The notes under the pieces: generated by a model | What the model saw: only the letters and a program-made list of their open reading frames with translations | Database searches by the model: none | Told to the model about the DNA's origin: nothing | Part shown: piece after piece, positions 1 to 9,850 of the stretch | Layout: every line of letters begins with the position of its first letter | Numbering within the stretch: the stretch's first letter is position 1 | NCBI GenBank assembly: GCA_002104905.1 | Contig: MCFE01000009.1 | Location: 62,001 to 126,000 of the forward strand | Direction: 5' to 3' | Source: Basidiobolus meristosporus CBS 931.73 | Taxonomy: Eukaryota > Basidiobolomycota > Basidiobolomycetes > Basidiobolales > Basidiobolaceae | DNA length: 64,000 nt | Program-made: the position numbers and the translations under genes

Positions 1-1519
1 TGCCCAAATTGTCAGGAATCCACCACCATTGAGGGAAAACATTGTTCACACTATGGATATATTCCGGTCATACCCTATCTGAGGAAGCTGATGCAGTCCA
101 ACAAATATTGGAAAGCTGTACAGTACTGCACTCAGTATCAAGCAAGTGCAAACATATCCAATATATTTGATGGCAAACATTACAAACAGCTAAGAAGCAA
201 GGGCTACTTTGTAGGTATGTATGAGCTTGTCTTTGCTTTAGTACTTGATGGATTCTCATTAAACAAGTACTCTACCAGCAAATCCTGCAGGCCACTGATT
301 CTTATCTATCTGAATCTGCCGCCCGTCTTACGGTATCAGAGCAATAATCTGATGGTAGTCTCACTGGTATCTGGGCCTAAATCACTGTCCAACCTGGATA
401 GCTATCTGTATCCATTGCTGGATGAATTTTGAATGCTTTCCAGCAGGATATTGGTAAATGGCAATCATGTAGAAGCGCATATTATTATCTGCATTAGAGA
501 TACCCCAGCCATCAGCAAGATAGCAGGTTTTTCTGGGCACAATGGATGGTATTGCTGTCAAATGTGTGAGATCCAGGGTATTTACTCCATAACTCACACA
601 CATTATTATTACCCAGACACCAACACTTAAAACATCATCTTTCCACAGGGAGAACATACAGAAGTAAGCAATCAATTACAGCAAAGTTGGCAAGCTATAA
701 GTCATTGGCTGGAATATGGAATCAATTGAAAACCAGAGATACTTAACATAGAGGGTATCTGTTGGAGCAAAAGCTTTTGACTGGGAGAAATGCATTTGCT
801 TTTCACCAATATCCCAATACTGATGACCAAGTTGTACATGTGGCATTTCAAGTAAAATGAGCCCTTTGAGATACAGGAAAAATTTGAAACATATTGGCAA
901 GATGTTACAGAGTATCCGCAACCTTAAGTACTTCTCACAGGCTCCAATCAGCATTCATATGCATATGCAACAATGCAAATGCAAAGACTGGATGAACTGG
1001 ATATGTATTTATTCAAGTGGTGTTCTGAAGCCATTCCTACCAAGAGTACATTGGAAGCATTGGGAGTCATATGTGAAGATTGTAGGAATATTTATCCAGA
1101 AGCGGATCACCAATGCCAATTTGACATATTTACAGCTGTTGTGTGAGGAGTTTGTGACAGGATTTGAGCAGTTATACTACAAACATAAAGCTGAATGTGT
1201 AGATCTCTGCCACTACTGTATCCATTCTCTACTCCATCTTGCACAGTGTGTGGAGAGTATTGGGCCTTGCTTCACCTTTTGGGAGTTTCCTATGGAGCAG
1301 ATGTGTGGGGAGATAGGAAGACAAGTCAAGTTGCAGGTACTACCATATCCCAATTCCATCAAGAATATTACCTTCAATTCTGTCATGGATGTGATGAGTT
1401 GGCACATGGAGTACAGCCTGAAAGAGTTGGAAAATACTGAAGACAAATGTGCATGTGGAGAGACCTATGCCTATAGCATTAAGAAGCTAAGCAGCCCCAA
1501 TGCGTGGGTAATCAGTTAA
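1..1519 (+). pseudogene. Tnp2/Plavaka-type transposase, decayed copy A
   Basis: The product would be a DDE-class transposase of the Tnp2/TnpD group that cuts and joins CACTA-like ends. Visible blocks in order: CPNC with a following HCSHYGY at the first codons; SKSCRPLILIYLNLPP (about 280-320); SGPKSLSNLDSYLYPLLDE (about 370-428); a HAIL-like block, AHIIICIRDTPAIS, then KIAGFSGHNG and CQMCEIQG (470-575); an MHLLF block (about 790); and the well-kept C-terminal block 857-1519 with GFEQLYYKHK, IHSLLHLAQCV, GPCFTFWEFPMEQMCGE. Stops or frame changes occur at about 430, 630, 727, 778 and 855, so it is not functional. Family assignment rests on recalled Plavaka motifs such as IHxLLH...GP...W.FPMExxCG. 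Confidence 0.8.
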
Positions 1520-2260
1520 GTAATGCAAAGTTGGGTTGGGTGCAACAAGCCGCTAATTTTTATCAGGAAAACTCCACCAAGATATGCTGGATTTCTTGTG
1601 GTCACAAGCCAACTTCTACACCATTCAATACAGAATTCACACAAACAAAAGCCAGAGCACACCTATAAGGGGGACTAGAAGCCAGCAGGGAGAAGAAATA
1701 TATTGGCTAAATACCACAAAGTTCTTTGTCAATATTCTGGAGGTATTCATGGCAGAAGTGGCAACAACCAAGCATATGTTTGCAAGGTGTATATGCTACC
1801 TGCAGTACAAGGTATATGACAACTTTGCAAGTATCACACTGAAAGCCACAAAGTTGAGGTAATAGAAGTATGTCAATTGAGGCAGGTGTGCACGTTTGTA
1901 GAGGTTAGTAAGCAGGGGGCCATAGTCTTTTTTGATTCAAACTATATGTGGAATACCCAAGGTAGCAGTGGGTAAGCAAATAAAGAGGGGTGATTCTACA
2001 GTGGAATATATGAGTTGCACAAGGGGAGGTAGAATAAGGAAATGCCATTTGGTAAATTGGTATGGTAGCATTATACAGAACCAGCGGTAGGCCATCATAC
2101 TGCTGATATAAAGCCATCAGAGTTTTGCTGTGTGGCCATCAAAATACCGTTAAGTTTCTTGCCATATACAAGCTGCTGTTATTATGACAGTCTCCAAACG
2201 GAATCTTGGCAGATGATATGGATTGGATCCACCTGTGGGACCAAATTATTTTTCATAGGG
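1520..2260 (+). other. 3' tail of CACTA-like copy A with terminal repeat
   Basis: This conserved but frame-broken region recurs downstream of the transposase at 8152-9475 (reversed), 23160-24009 and 63460-64000 (reversed). A short ORF at 1584-1862 has relatives on the other strand in copy D (FARCICYLQYKVY motif), so part of it may once have been transposase C-terminus. It ends with the terminal inverted repeat at about 2238-2260 (reverse strand reads CCCTATGAAAAATAATTTGG). Confidence 0.6.
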
Positions 2261-2760
2261 AGCACTTCACTGCTACTGCAACCAAGTGCTTCTTGCATTG
2301 TACTTTGCTTTCTACTTGAAGAACGCTGAGCTGGTGAATCCTTTTTTGCCTGCTTGCCCCTTGCCAGCACTCTGTTAGCAACCTGACATTTCTTTGCTGC
2401 TTGTATGTAACTTTCAGCCCTCCTTCTGATGGGCTGCTGAGAAAGCTATAGGCTTTTATAACTGTCAAGTCCCTGACTGCTAAATGTCTGAAAGCTACCT
2501 GTATTGAAATATGTTTTCTCCTTCACAAATGCTGCACTGATGCATCTGTTTCTGCCTGCCTGTGCATAACTGCACTCCTATGGCAACATGACAGTTCTTT
2601 GCCACTTTTTGGAACTTTCAGTGCTGCTTATGATGAGCTCCTGAGGAAGACACTGTTTTTTCAGCCATGACACCCTTGCTCTTCTACTGCAAGACCTCTT
2701 TTATGCACATTGCATTCTCCAGATACTTTTGCATTTCAACTCTTACAAATAACAGCGCCT
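2261..2760 (-). pseudogene. gene2 fragment (second gene of the CACTA-like family)
   Basis: On the minus strand this encodes the basic, polar repeat motif typical of gene2, here GKQAKKDSPAQRSSSRKQS at about 2285-2365 and a more decayed second copy near 2510-2575 (RQKQMHQ...). Related motifs are at 19995-20301, 38205-38408 and 57400-57540. Copy A's end interrupts it after an SSE motif. The frame is broken and no function is known; see the gene2 entry at 19207. Confidence 0.55.
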
Positions 2761-2847
2761 TCATTTTACAAGGTAGACTGTGTCAGGATTATTTGAATTC
2801 TAGCTGGTTTGGACTTGTGTTGGATAGTGGCACCCACCTTTGATAAG

Positions 2848-2929
2848 GACGATATGGCCAAGTGGTTAAGGCGTATGATTAGAACTCATATGGGCTCTGC
2901 TTGCGCAGGTTCATATCCTGCTGTTGCTG
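2848..2929 (+). tRNA. tRNA-Ser (AGA), possibly decayed
   Basis: The 82-nt sequence has the D-arm GGCCAAGTGGTTAAGGC, an anticodon stem TATGA/TCATA with loop TTAGAAC (anticodon AGA), a long variable arm typical of class II tRNAs, and a T arm GCAGG/CCTGC. The acceptor stem pairs with wobbles and one A-C mismatch. The B box reads GTTCATATCC instead of GTTCGANTCC, which weakens the case for activity. Confidence 0.7.
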
Positions 2930-2934
2930 AATTT

Positions 2935-3008
2935 GCTTGCATAGCTCAGTTGGTTAGAGCATGGTGCTAATAATGCCAAGGTTGCAGGTTCAACCCCTGC
3001 TGTGAGCA
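2935..3008 (+). tRNA. tRNA-Ile (AAT)
   Basis: This 74-nt cloverleaf lies 5 bp after the Ser tRNA. The acceptor GCTTGCA pairs with TGTGAGC through G-U pairs, the D arm reads AGCTCAGTTGGTTAGAGC, the anticodon loop is CTAATAA (AAT, Ile), and the T arm is GCAGG/CCTGC with loop TTCAACC. The B box has CA where the canonical sequence has CG. No intron is seen. Confidence 0.8.
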
Positions 3009-3330
3009 TTATTTTTTATCCAGGCTGGCAGTCTTCATACTTCTACAAGAAAATGGTAGCAATTACATGCATTGCAAAGGGTGCACTGCATCCACCTTCC
3101 CCCTAATCAATGTTATAGTCAGTTCACACACCTACCTTATTTTGATGTTCTACAGGCGCATCTGATTTTGAATTTATGCTTTGCTTGTATTGTGCACTAC
3201 CCATATTTTTTAACAGAATGAGTTGGCTACCTTGAACTCACAGTGTGGAGATGGGAATGATATGTAAGTCTGAACAATAACAGAAGACTGCATTGTATCT
3301 AAATTTGAATTCTACAAGTGTAATGTATCA

Positions 3331-3402
3331 TCTCCGATAGTATAGTGGTAAGTATCCCCACCTGTCATGCAGGAGACCTGGGTTCAATTCCCAGTCTGAG
3401 AG
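3331..3402 (+). tRNA. tRNA-Asp (GTC)
   Basis: The 72-nt sequence has acceptor TCTCCGA/TCTGAGA with one mismatch, D arm TAGTATAGTGGTAAGTA, anticodon loop CTGTCAT (GTC, Asp) and T arm CTGGG/CCCAG with loop TTCAATT. The overall body is the usual eukaryotic Asp tRNA. Best of the five in overall match. Confidence 0.85.
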
Positions 3403-3638
3403 TTTTGTTTTAACTGTCTTGGGTACATCAAAATTATACTTTGACTGTTCTTGAGTTTGTGTACTCAACAGTACGCACTAAATATGACATGATGCTAAGA
3501 TAAAAAGAACTCTTACAAGATGGGCCGTAGCTTGTATCTATACAGGTTGTTACTTTTATAGAACTACTAGTGTGGTTGATTGATATGGATGTAAAGAGCT
3601 ACTTTGATTAAACAAGTACTGGTTTTTCTAGCAACAAC

Positions 3639-3711
3639 ATGCATATGGCCCAATGGATAAGGTGCCTGACTACAGATCAGGAGATTCCAGGTTCAATCCC
3701 TGGTGTGCTTG
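3639..3711 (+). tRNA. tRNA-Arg-like with anticodon ACA
   Basis: The body (D arm TGGCCCAATGGATAAGG, stem CCTGA/TCAGG, T arm CCAGG/CCTGG) matches a fungal tRNA-Arg(ACG). The anticodon at 3672-3674 reads ACA, not ACG, which is one G-to-A change at a CpG. As written it would decode a Cys codon, so it is most likely a pseudogene. The B box also lacks its CpG, and the acceptor stem has one mismatch. Confidence 0.7.
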
Positions 3712-3925
3712 ACGTTATCTTTTGTCATAAGCGTGTACAGATAAATGGTAAGCATATTTACCTCTTCCTAAGCAATTCAATAAATCCTATGGATTGATGA
3801 TTTTTCTGCCCAAGAATAGTACGTAGTACAAACATATTCTTCCATACATTGTCCAATTTATTTTCTACAACTTTACTTGCTCAGCAATGTAGTCATAATC
3901 AAAGCCTTGGTTTTACAGATGTAAA

Positions 3926-3996
3926 GCATACTTGGTTTAGTGGTATAATTACCACCTGCCACGCGGTAGACCAGGGTTTGATTCCCCAAGTATGCA
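3926..3996 (+). tRNA. tRNA-Gly (GCC), weak T arm
   Basis: The 71-nt sequence has perfect acceptor pairing GCATACT/AGTATGC, D arm TTGGTTTAGTGGTATAA and anticodon loop CTGCCAC (GCC, Gly). The T stem is damaged (CAGGG facing CCCCA), and the T loop is TTTGATT rather than TTCGATT, again a lost CpG. It may be a pseudogene. Confidence 0.75.
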
Positions 3997-4190
3997 TTTT
4001 ATACTTTTCCACTATGGTACCTTTTTGCATAACTGTATTCCTCAAATGGTTTGTTTTCCAGAACTTAATAGCTTACCAATATGCATGTCTACTATACATT
4101 ATGTTGGGTCACTACACTATTGGAAAAATGGAAAGATGGATAGTCCCATAGCATGCAATCCTTAAGATGATGCTGTGCTACACTTCCAAG

Positions 4191-4538
4191 TGTTGTAAGA
4201 GTCTTGGAGATATTGGAAGTGATTTGGAGGATAAGTAGATTATTTGGTTTTCCCTTAATGATGTATTGAATGTAAAAGTAATGTTTATACTTTTACATAG
4301 TCTTGGCCTTACAAGCACATAGAACAGATTAAGAAAGGTCCCAAGAACATGTGTGCAAAATTTGGGGCTGTTTGGAAAACTTTGAGAATTTTCATGTTCT
4401 TGGTACCTGGTATTTAGGTGAAAATATTCTAAGTAAATCCCAACAATGAATTTGGTCAGTATTCTCTAGGATATGCAGGTAATGATTTAAGTGACTAAGT
4501 TAGGTGAATATTTAGGTGGAAATACAAATCTTACTACA
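4191..4538 (-). repeat. LTR of copia family A (old copy)
   Basis: The 348-bp repeat begins TGTTGTAAGAG and ends TACTACA. It aligns along its length to the two 350-bp LTRs at 51615 and 55952, with many substitutions. It lies next to the pol remnant exactly as the 3' LTR does in the intact minus-strand copy, including the purine-tract region (CTCCCACC on the plus strand) right after it. Confidence 0.9.
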
Positions 4539-5757
4539 CTCCCACCAGCTAAATGCTCATACTGACTAGTCCTAATTTTGACCTAAGATGTTCAAACTTG
4601 TCTCTAGCTAATGGTTTGGTAAATATGTTAGCAATCATTTCCTCTGCAGGACAGTAAACTAAGCTTACTAAGTTATTCTCTATAGCTTTACATATGAAAT
4701 GATGTTGAATATCTATGTGCTTAGTTCTAGCATGAAAAGTGGGATCTCTACTTAATTGTATACATCCTTGATTATCTTGAAATAAAGTAATAGGTGTTTT
4801 TTACATAGGCCTAAATCTCTAAAAAGCTTTCTTAACCACATTGCTTCTTTTGTAGTTTCACAGGCTACCATATACTTGGCCTCTGTGGTAAAAAGTGCTA
4901 CGGTTTGTTGCTCTCCTGAATTCCATGAGATTGCTCCATAACAGTAAAGAAAGGTGTATCCTGTGGTGGATCTTCTATCTTCCAAATTTTGTCCACAATC
5001 AGCATCAGAGTATCCCACAAGATCCTGTTCTGAATCCTGATAGGTGTATCTTAAGCAGATATCAGCAGTTCCTTTTAGGTATCAAAAAATCCGCTTAACT
5101 GCTGCAATATGATCAGATCCATAGTTCTGATTATGTTGGCTGACAACTCCCAATAAATATGAAATTTCTGAATGTGTTCCAAGCATAATATACTTCAAGC
5201 TTCCAACCATGAATTGATAAAGAAAGTCAGGGCTTTCAGATGGCACCAAGCTCTCTTGATTTGGTTGAGTTTTGACCAAATTAAGGTTGTCTCCATTGGG
5301 GTAGCTGCCAGTTAACAGTCTTCAATTTGGTGCTTCTTTAGTATATCCTGAATACACTTGGATTAGCTTAGGGTAATAGTCTGGGCACTTCTGTCTGTGG
5401 AGAACTCAATCTCTAAGTAGTAACTGAGTTCTCCTTGATCAGACGTCTTGAACTCCTTAGATAGGCTGGATTAAGTCTCTTCCAATGTTTCTAAGTTATT
5501 GGTAACTATAATAAGATCATCCACATACAGAGCTAATAGAGCTGGATTTGCTCTATCTGGCTTATAGTATATACTATAGTCAGCATTACTCCTTTGAAAC
5601 TCAAAGATTCCAAATAGGAATCTATCTTGCAGTTCCAGGCTCTTGGTGATTGTTTGAGACCATGTAGCAACTTTTTAAGCTTGCAGACCAAATAGAGGTT
5701 ATCTTGGTCAACAAACCCATGAGGCTGGTCCATATACGTATCCTCATCAAGTTCTCC
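4539..5757 (-). pseudogene. copia family A pol remnant (RT C-terminal part and RNase H)
   Basis: Read on the minus strand this carries parts of the reverse transcriptase and RNase H of the element at 51976-53913. Clear pieces are DQPHGFVDQDN with KKLLHGLKQSPRAWN near 5620-5733, the SDADCG...DRRSTTGYTFLYC block near 4935-5018 and TTEAKYM. Several frameshifts and stops break it. The LTR-proximal end (RNase H C-terminus) is also decayed. It ends at an inversion junction near 5758. Confidence 0.85.
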
Positions 5758-5822
5758 ACAGCTGTGATTCAGCCTGAAGCAGTGCCCAGGAATATCCCAG
5801 AAGTGATCATTCCAGTATTAAA
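5758..5822 (+). other. Inverted scrap of copia A pol
   Basis: About 60 bp here match the reverse complement of the stretch near 53642-53700 (shared GTGCCCAGGAATATCCCAG). The preceding pol remnant runs in the opposite orientation, so this is a local inversion or a joined fragment at the end of the old copia copy. Confidence 0.6.
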
Positions 5823-5829
5823 ATGTACT

Positions 5830-6330
5830 GTATAGTGTTCCTCTGCTGTTACATTGCAAAATGGCTCAATACTTGGCTATGGCATGGAGCTACATGAGCT
5901 CCTTTTTTCCAGCAAAGATACTGCACTCTCTCCCTGGGATATTGCTTGCTCTACACCTTTTATCTGCTAATCCTGTATCTGGCCTATTTTTGGATTTCTC
6001 TAGGCCATTGATTCTATCCTATTGGCCACTCTACCTAATTGCCTCATTAATGCTTTGGTATGAGCTGACCACATACTTACTAATCCAGGTGGTGGTGATT
6101 TATGGCAGCTGCTTGCTGGTCATCAGCCAAGGGTACTGTGCTTGCTACATTCTCATCTGCCTGAGAATTATAGTTATTTTGTGGCTCCTCAAAGATTCTC
6201 ATTTACCTACTTGACTGGAAGCCAAAGGAGTCTGCATTATTACCTTAAATGGGCACACTAACCACATGGTCTTTTTTGGATGTAGCTCTGCTTGTTAGAC
6301 TGAATGCCAAAGCAAGCTGTTGTTCAGCCA
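5830..6330 (-). pseudogene. gene2 N-terminal fragment of CACTA-like copy B
   Basis: The sequence matches 59041-59340 and, reversed, 19200-19560, the N-terminal region of gene2. The long plus-strand ORF here (5861-6214) is a shadow, because the conserved reading in other copies is on the opposite strand. It is broken and starts abruptly after the copia A scrap. Confidence 0.55.
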
Positions 6331-6640
6331 TTATTCTACTGCTAACAATGGTGGAGTTTAGTTGGGAGCCAGAAAACTTTGCATTATTTTTGGGTAGCAT
6401 ATGTATGGAGGCAAGTTAAATCAAAGGGGAAACAGTGTTACTTATACATGTGTGTGTGGTGTCACAACTTTATATATAATGCTTTCTATGGCAGGTCATC
6501 ATTCAATATTACAATCATATAGGTTCAATGTCTCCAATAAAAGACTGTGTTGGACTCACATGACAATTGACAAAGAAAGGTATGGATGTATTATGAGGAT
6601 CCCAGACAGTGTTTTGCCACACATATCATATTTGACCATT
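6331..6640 (+). promoter_or_regulatory. Divergent intergenic region of CACTA-like copy B
   Basis: This lies between the gene2 start (minus) and the transposase start (plus). It matches 18800-19060 reversed, including a conserved GGTCATCATT and a CACACACATG-like stretch. In this family it is presumably the shared promoter region; no promoter element can be proven from this copy. Confidence 0.4.
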
Positions 6641-8128
6641 CATTAGTCACTATTGTGCCAACAAAATCTTTTTAGCCACTTGATACTTCTATACAGGTAC
6701 CAACCCATGATTGTCACCTTGTGCAAACTGAGTCAGGTGATTTTGTGGCATATGTAGGCTCACCTGAGCCTTCTGAATAAGGCATGCAGAGTGGTAGCTC
6801 TGAAGAAGAAGGCTCACTGATAGATTGTGGGCCTATATCCTGTGACCACAATACCCTGCATGAGCCCCTCCAAATCCCAGTATGCAATGAGACATTACCC
6901 ATAGAAAATAATGCCAAGGATACTTTGCAGTGCCAAGTGAGTGCAGCAATCCATCTACTGGTGAATGATGTGATTATGTGGTTAGAGAAGTGGAGTGTTT
7001 CCTCAAATATTGATAACTGGGGCTTTGAGGATTCACTATTACTTCCTGCAAATATCATTCTGGGATGCAGCTTACTTTGTGCATGGTACAGATGGTCAAC
7101 CATCATGTAGCTGGCAACATATGATGCAGAGTCTGTCCTGATGCTGGCATGTGTTAGCAGCTGCATGGAATTCACATCCAAAAATGCTACCATTGCAATG
7201 TGTCCAAATTGTCAGGAACACACCACAATTGTAGGAAAACATTGTTCACATTCAGGATATACTCCAATAGTACACTGTCTAAATATGATCAAGCAGTCTG
7301 GCAAATATTGTGAAGCCATAAAGTACTATACTCAGTATCAATCACACACAAACATTTTCAATTTACTAAATGGCAAACATTACAAACAGCTATGAAGCCA
7401 GGGCTACTTTGATGGTGTATATAACCTTACCTTTGCCTTGATACTTCATACATTACCATTAAACAAGTACTCTACTGGCAAACACCACTGGCTACTGACT
7501 TTTGTCAACCCTAATCTACCACCTATTTTATGGTATAAGAGCAGAGATCTCATGGTAGTCTCACAAGTATCTGGGCCTAGCTAACCATCCAACTTAGACA
7601 GCTCCCTGTACTCATTGCTGTATGTTTTTGTAGGCTTTCCAGCAGGATACTACTAAATAGTCATTATATCAAAGCACATATTATTATCTGCATTTCAGTT
7701 ACCCTAGCCATCAGTAGGTTAGCTGGCTTTTCTGGGTACAAGGGATGATTCTGCTGTCAATTGTGTGAGATCCAGGGGACTTACTTTGTATGTCACACAT
7801 ATTTATTTATTATCCAAGCTCCAATACTAAAGACATCATCTTCCCACAAAAGGAATGTACAGAAGTCAGCTTGCAATTGCAGCAAAGCTGATAAGCTATA
7901 GGACATTGGCCAGGATATGGAATTAATTGGAAACTGGAGATACTTAAGATTAAGGTTATCTGTTGAAGCAAAAGCTTATCACTGGGAGCAATGCATTTGC
8001 TTTTCAGCAATATCCCTATGCTAATAATCAAGTTGTACTTTGGGCATATCAGACTGAATGAGCCCTTTCAGTTGGCAGATATATTCAAACAAGTTAGCAA
8101 AGTATTACAGAATATCTGCTATCAAAAG
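6641..8128 (+). pseudogene. Tnp2/Plavaka transposase, copy B, first part
   Basis: The frame-broken transposase runs from the acidic N-terminal region (PSEYGMQSGSSEEE-like, 6765-6830) through MCPNCQEHTTI...HCSHSGY (7195-7260) and MIKQSGKYCEAIKYYTQYQ to the MHLLFSNIP block near 7990. It stops at 8128, where element D is inserted. The same gene resumes at 22593, and the tnp2 sequence is collinear across the gap. Confidence 0.75.
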
Positions 8129-8151
8129 TCCCTATGAAAAATAATTAGGTC
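8129..8151 (+). repeat. Left terminal inverted repeat of element D
   Basis: CCCTATGAAAAATAATTAGG is followed by TCC. It pairs imperfectly with 22570-22592 and equals the termini at 2260 (reversed) and 63440. Confidence 0.75.
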
Positions 8152-8813
8152 CAGCAGGTGAATCCAATCTGGATCAGCCATCAAGATCCCATTTAGAGAC
8201 CACCATAATAACAGCAGCTTGGAATTAGCAACCCTCCTAACAATCTTATAATGGGATCATAACGGTGTTTTGCTAATTTTACAACTAATTAAAGGGTTAA
8301 ACTTAACAATATTTCATTGGTGCTGTGACAATATTTTGATGGTATTGCTGTGGTCTTTCAGCACTCTATACCCATTGTATGTGGATCCAGTTGGCTAGGA
8401 CATCCAATTGCCTTATATGGCAAGAAACTTAACGGTATTTTGATGGCCACACAGCAAAACTCTGATGGCTTTATATCAGCAGTATGATGGCCTACCGCTG
8501 GTTCTGTATAATGCTACCATACCAATTTACCAAATGGTATTTTGTTTTTCTACCTCCCCTTGTGCAGTTCATATATTCCACTGTAAAATCACCCCTTGTT
8601 ATTTGCTTACCGACAATTACCTGGGGTATTCCACATATAGTTGAATCAGAAAAAACTATGGCCTCCTGCTTACTAACCTCTACAAATGCGCACACCTGCC
8701 GCAATTGACATACTTCTACCACATCAACTTTACAGCTTTTTAGTGTGATACTTGCAAAGTTGCCATATACCTTGTACTGCAGGTAGCATATACATCTTGC
8801 AAACATATGCTTG
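8152..8813 (-). other. 3' tail of element D, no intact gene
   Basis: This is the reverse of the tail in copy A. 8400-8700 matches 2160-1900 reversed (shared CTGATGGCTTTATATCAGCA). An ORF of 104 codons (8806-8492, minus) has the FARCICYLQYKVYGN motif also found at 1777-1830, so it may be decayed transposase C-terminus. Its right edge is the solo LTR. Confidence 0.55.
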
Positions 8814-9181
8814 TGTTACAAGTCTTGGTATAAGAGTTGTCGAGGATTAGGAAGTTTAGCTAGTATTGTATTCACTAAAACTTGAACTGATTTTTATTGA
8901 GGTTCCAGCAGCTCCTTATATACATTTTGCCAGATCAATTGCTGACTAATTGTATTTCCTAATGTAGGTTGTGGCTGATGACTCATTTAATTGCATCATC
9001 ATCACCCAATAAGATCCTACTTAATATATCTATTTCTGTCTGATAAGGATCTGCTGATTCATTTGCTGACTAATGCTACTGATTTCATAGATAATAATGA
9101 TATACTGATAACCTAAACATATACTAATTGATTTGACTAAAAACTGATCTAACTTAAACATTCAAGCGGCAGATCATAACA
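8814..9181 (-). repeat. Solo LTR of gypsy-2
   Basis: The 368-bp LTR, the same length as those of the element at 30699-35636, lies in reverse orientation (TGTTACAAG...ATCATAACA). It is flanked by the 4-bp duplication CTTG (8810-8813 and 9182-9185). Copy A shows the paralogous empty site near 1770-1780 (reversed), where CTTG occurs once. Confidence 0.92.
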
Positions 9182-9850
9182 CTTGGTTGTTGCCACTTCT
9201 GCCATGAATACCGCCTGAATATCTGCAAAGTACTTCTTGGTATTTAGCCAATATATTCCTTCTCCCTGCTGGATTCTAATCCCCTGTATAGGTGTTCTCT
9301 GACTTTGTTTGTGTGAATTCCATATTGAAAGGTGTAGGAGTTGGCTTGTGACCATGAGAAATCTGGCATATCTTGGTAGGATTTTCCTTATAAAGATTAG
9401 TTGCTTGTTGCACCCAACCCAACTTTGCATTACTTAACTGATAACCCATGCATTGGGGCTGCTTAGCTTCTTAATGCCATAGGCATAACTGTCTCCATGT
9501 GCACATTTGTCCTCAGTATTTTCCAACTCTTTCTGTCTGTCCTCCATGTGCTAACTGATCACATCCATGATGGACTTGAAAGTAATATTCTCAATGAGAT
9601 TGGGATATGGTAGTACTTGCAACTTGACTTGTCTTCCTATCTTCCCACACACCTGCTCCATAAAAAACTCCCAAAAGGTGAAGCAAGACCAATATTCTCC
9701 ACACACTGTGCAAGATGGAGTAAAGAATGGATACAGTAGTGGCAGAGATCTACACATTCAGCTTTATGTTTGTAGTATAGCTGCTCAAATCCTGTCACAA
9801 ACTCCTCACAGAACAGCCGTAGATGCATCATATTGGCATTGGTCATGCGG
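9182..9850 (-). pseudogene. Tnp2/Plavaka transposase of element D, C-terminal part
   Basis: On the minus strand the blocks NANMMHLRLFCEEFVTG, GFEQLYYKHKAEC and IHSLLHLAQCVENIG (9876-9690) are followed by a frame change and FMEQVCGKIGRQVK. It is the continuation of 16914-18732 and was separated from it by gypsy-1. The closest relative in the window is copy A (857-1519). Confidence 0.8.

Larger units (their letters stand above)
1..2260 (+). mobile_element. Plavaka/CACTA-like DNA transposon copy A, 3' part
   Basis: This is the 3' portion of a Tnp2-type element; its 5' part lies outside the window. It contains the middle and C-terminal transposase region (to 1519), then a conserved non-coding or decayed tail. 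The right end is sharp: the sequence ends ATAGGG at 2260, the same terminus (CCCTATG on the other strand) seen at 8129 and 63440. Beyond it the sequence switches at once into a reversed gene2 fragment, so copy A was inserted into another copy of the family. The expected 3-bp target duplication cannot be tested because the left end is missing. Confidence 0.75.
2761..4190. other. Non-repetitive stretch holding the tRNA cluster; no protein gene seen
   Basis: Apart from five tRNA-like sequences on the plus strand I see no coding region or recognisable transposon. The gaps of about 230-320 bp between tRNAs (3009-3330, 3403-3638, 3712-3925, 3997-4190) show no match to other parts of the window by eye. 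This may be the only host-type DNA in the window. Confidence 0.5.

Noticed and set aside
1-2260. Host gene related to transposase (domesticated)
   Set aside because: Several stops and frameshifts, plus an intact element terminus at 2260, point to a dead transposon.
3849-4151. 100-codon ORF overlapping the Gly tRNA
   Set aside because: It runs through a tRNA gene, has no domain, and looks like chance.
5861-6214. 117-codon plus-strand ORF with hydrophobic runs resembling a membrane protein
   Set aside because: The same stretch in other copies (59041-59340, and 19200-19560 reversed) is conserved in the opposite sense as gene2; the plus-strand reading is a shadow.
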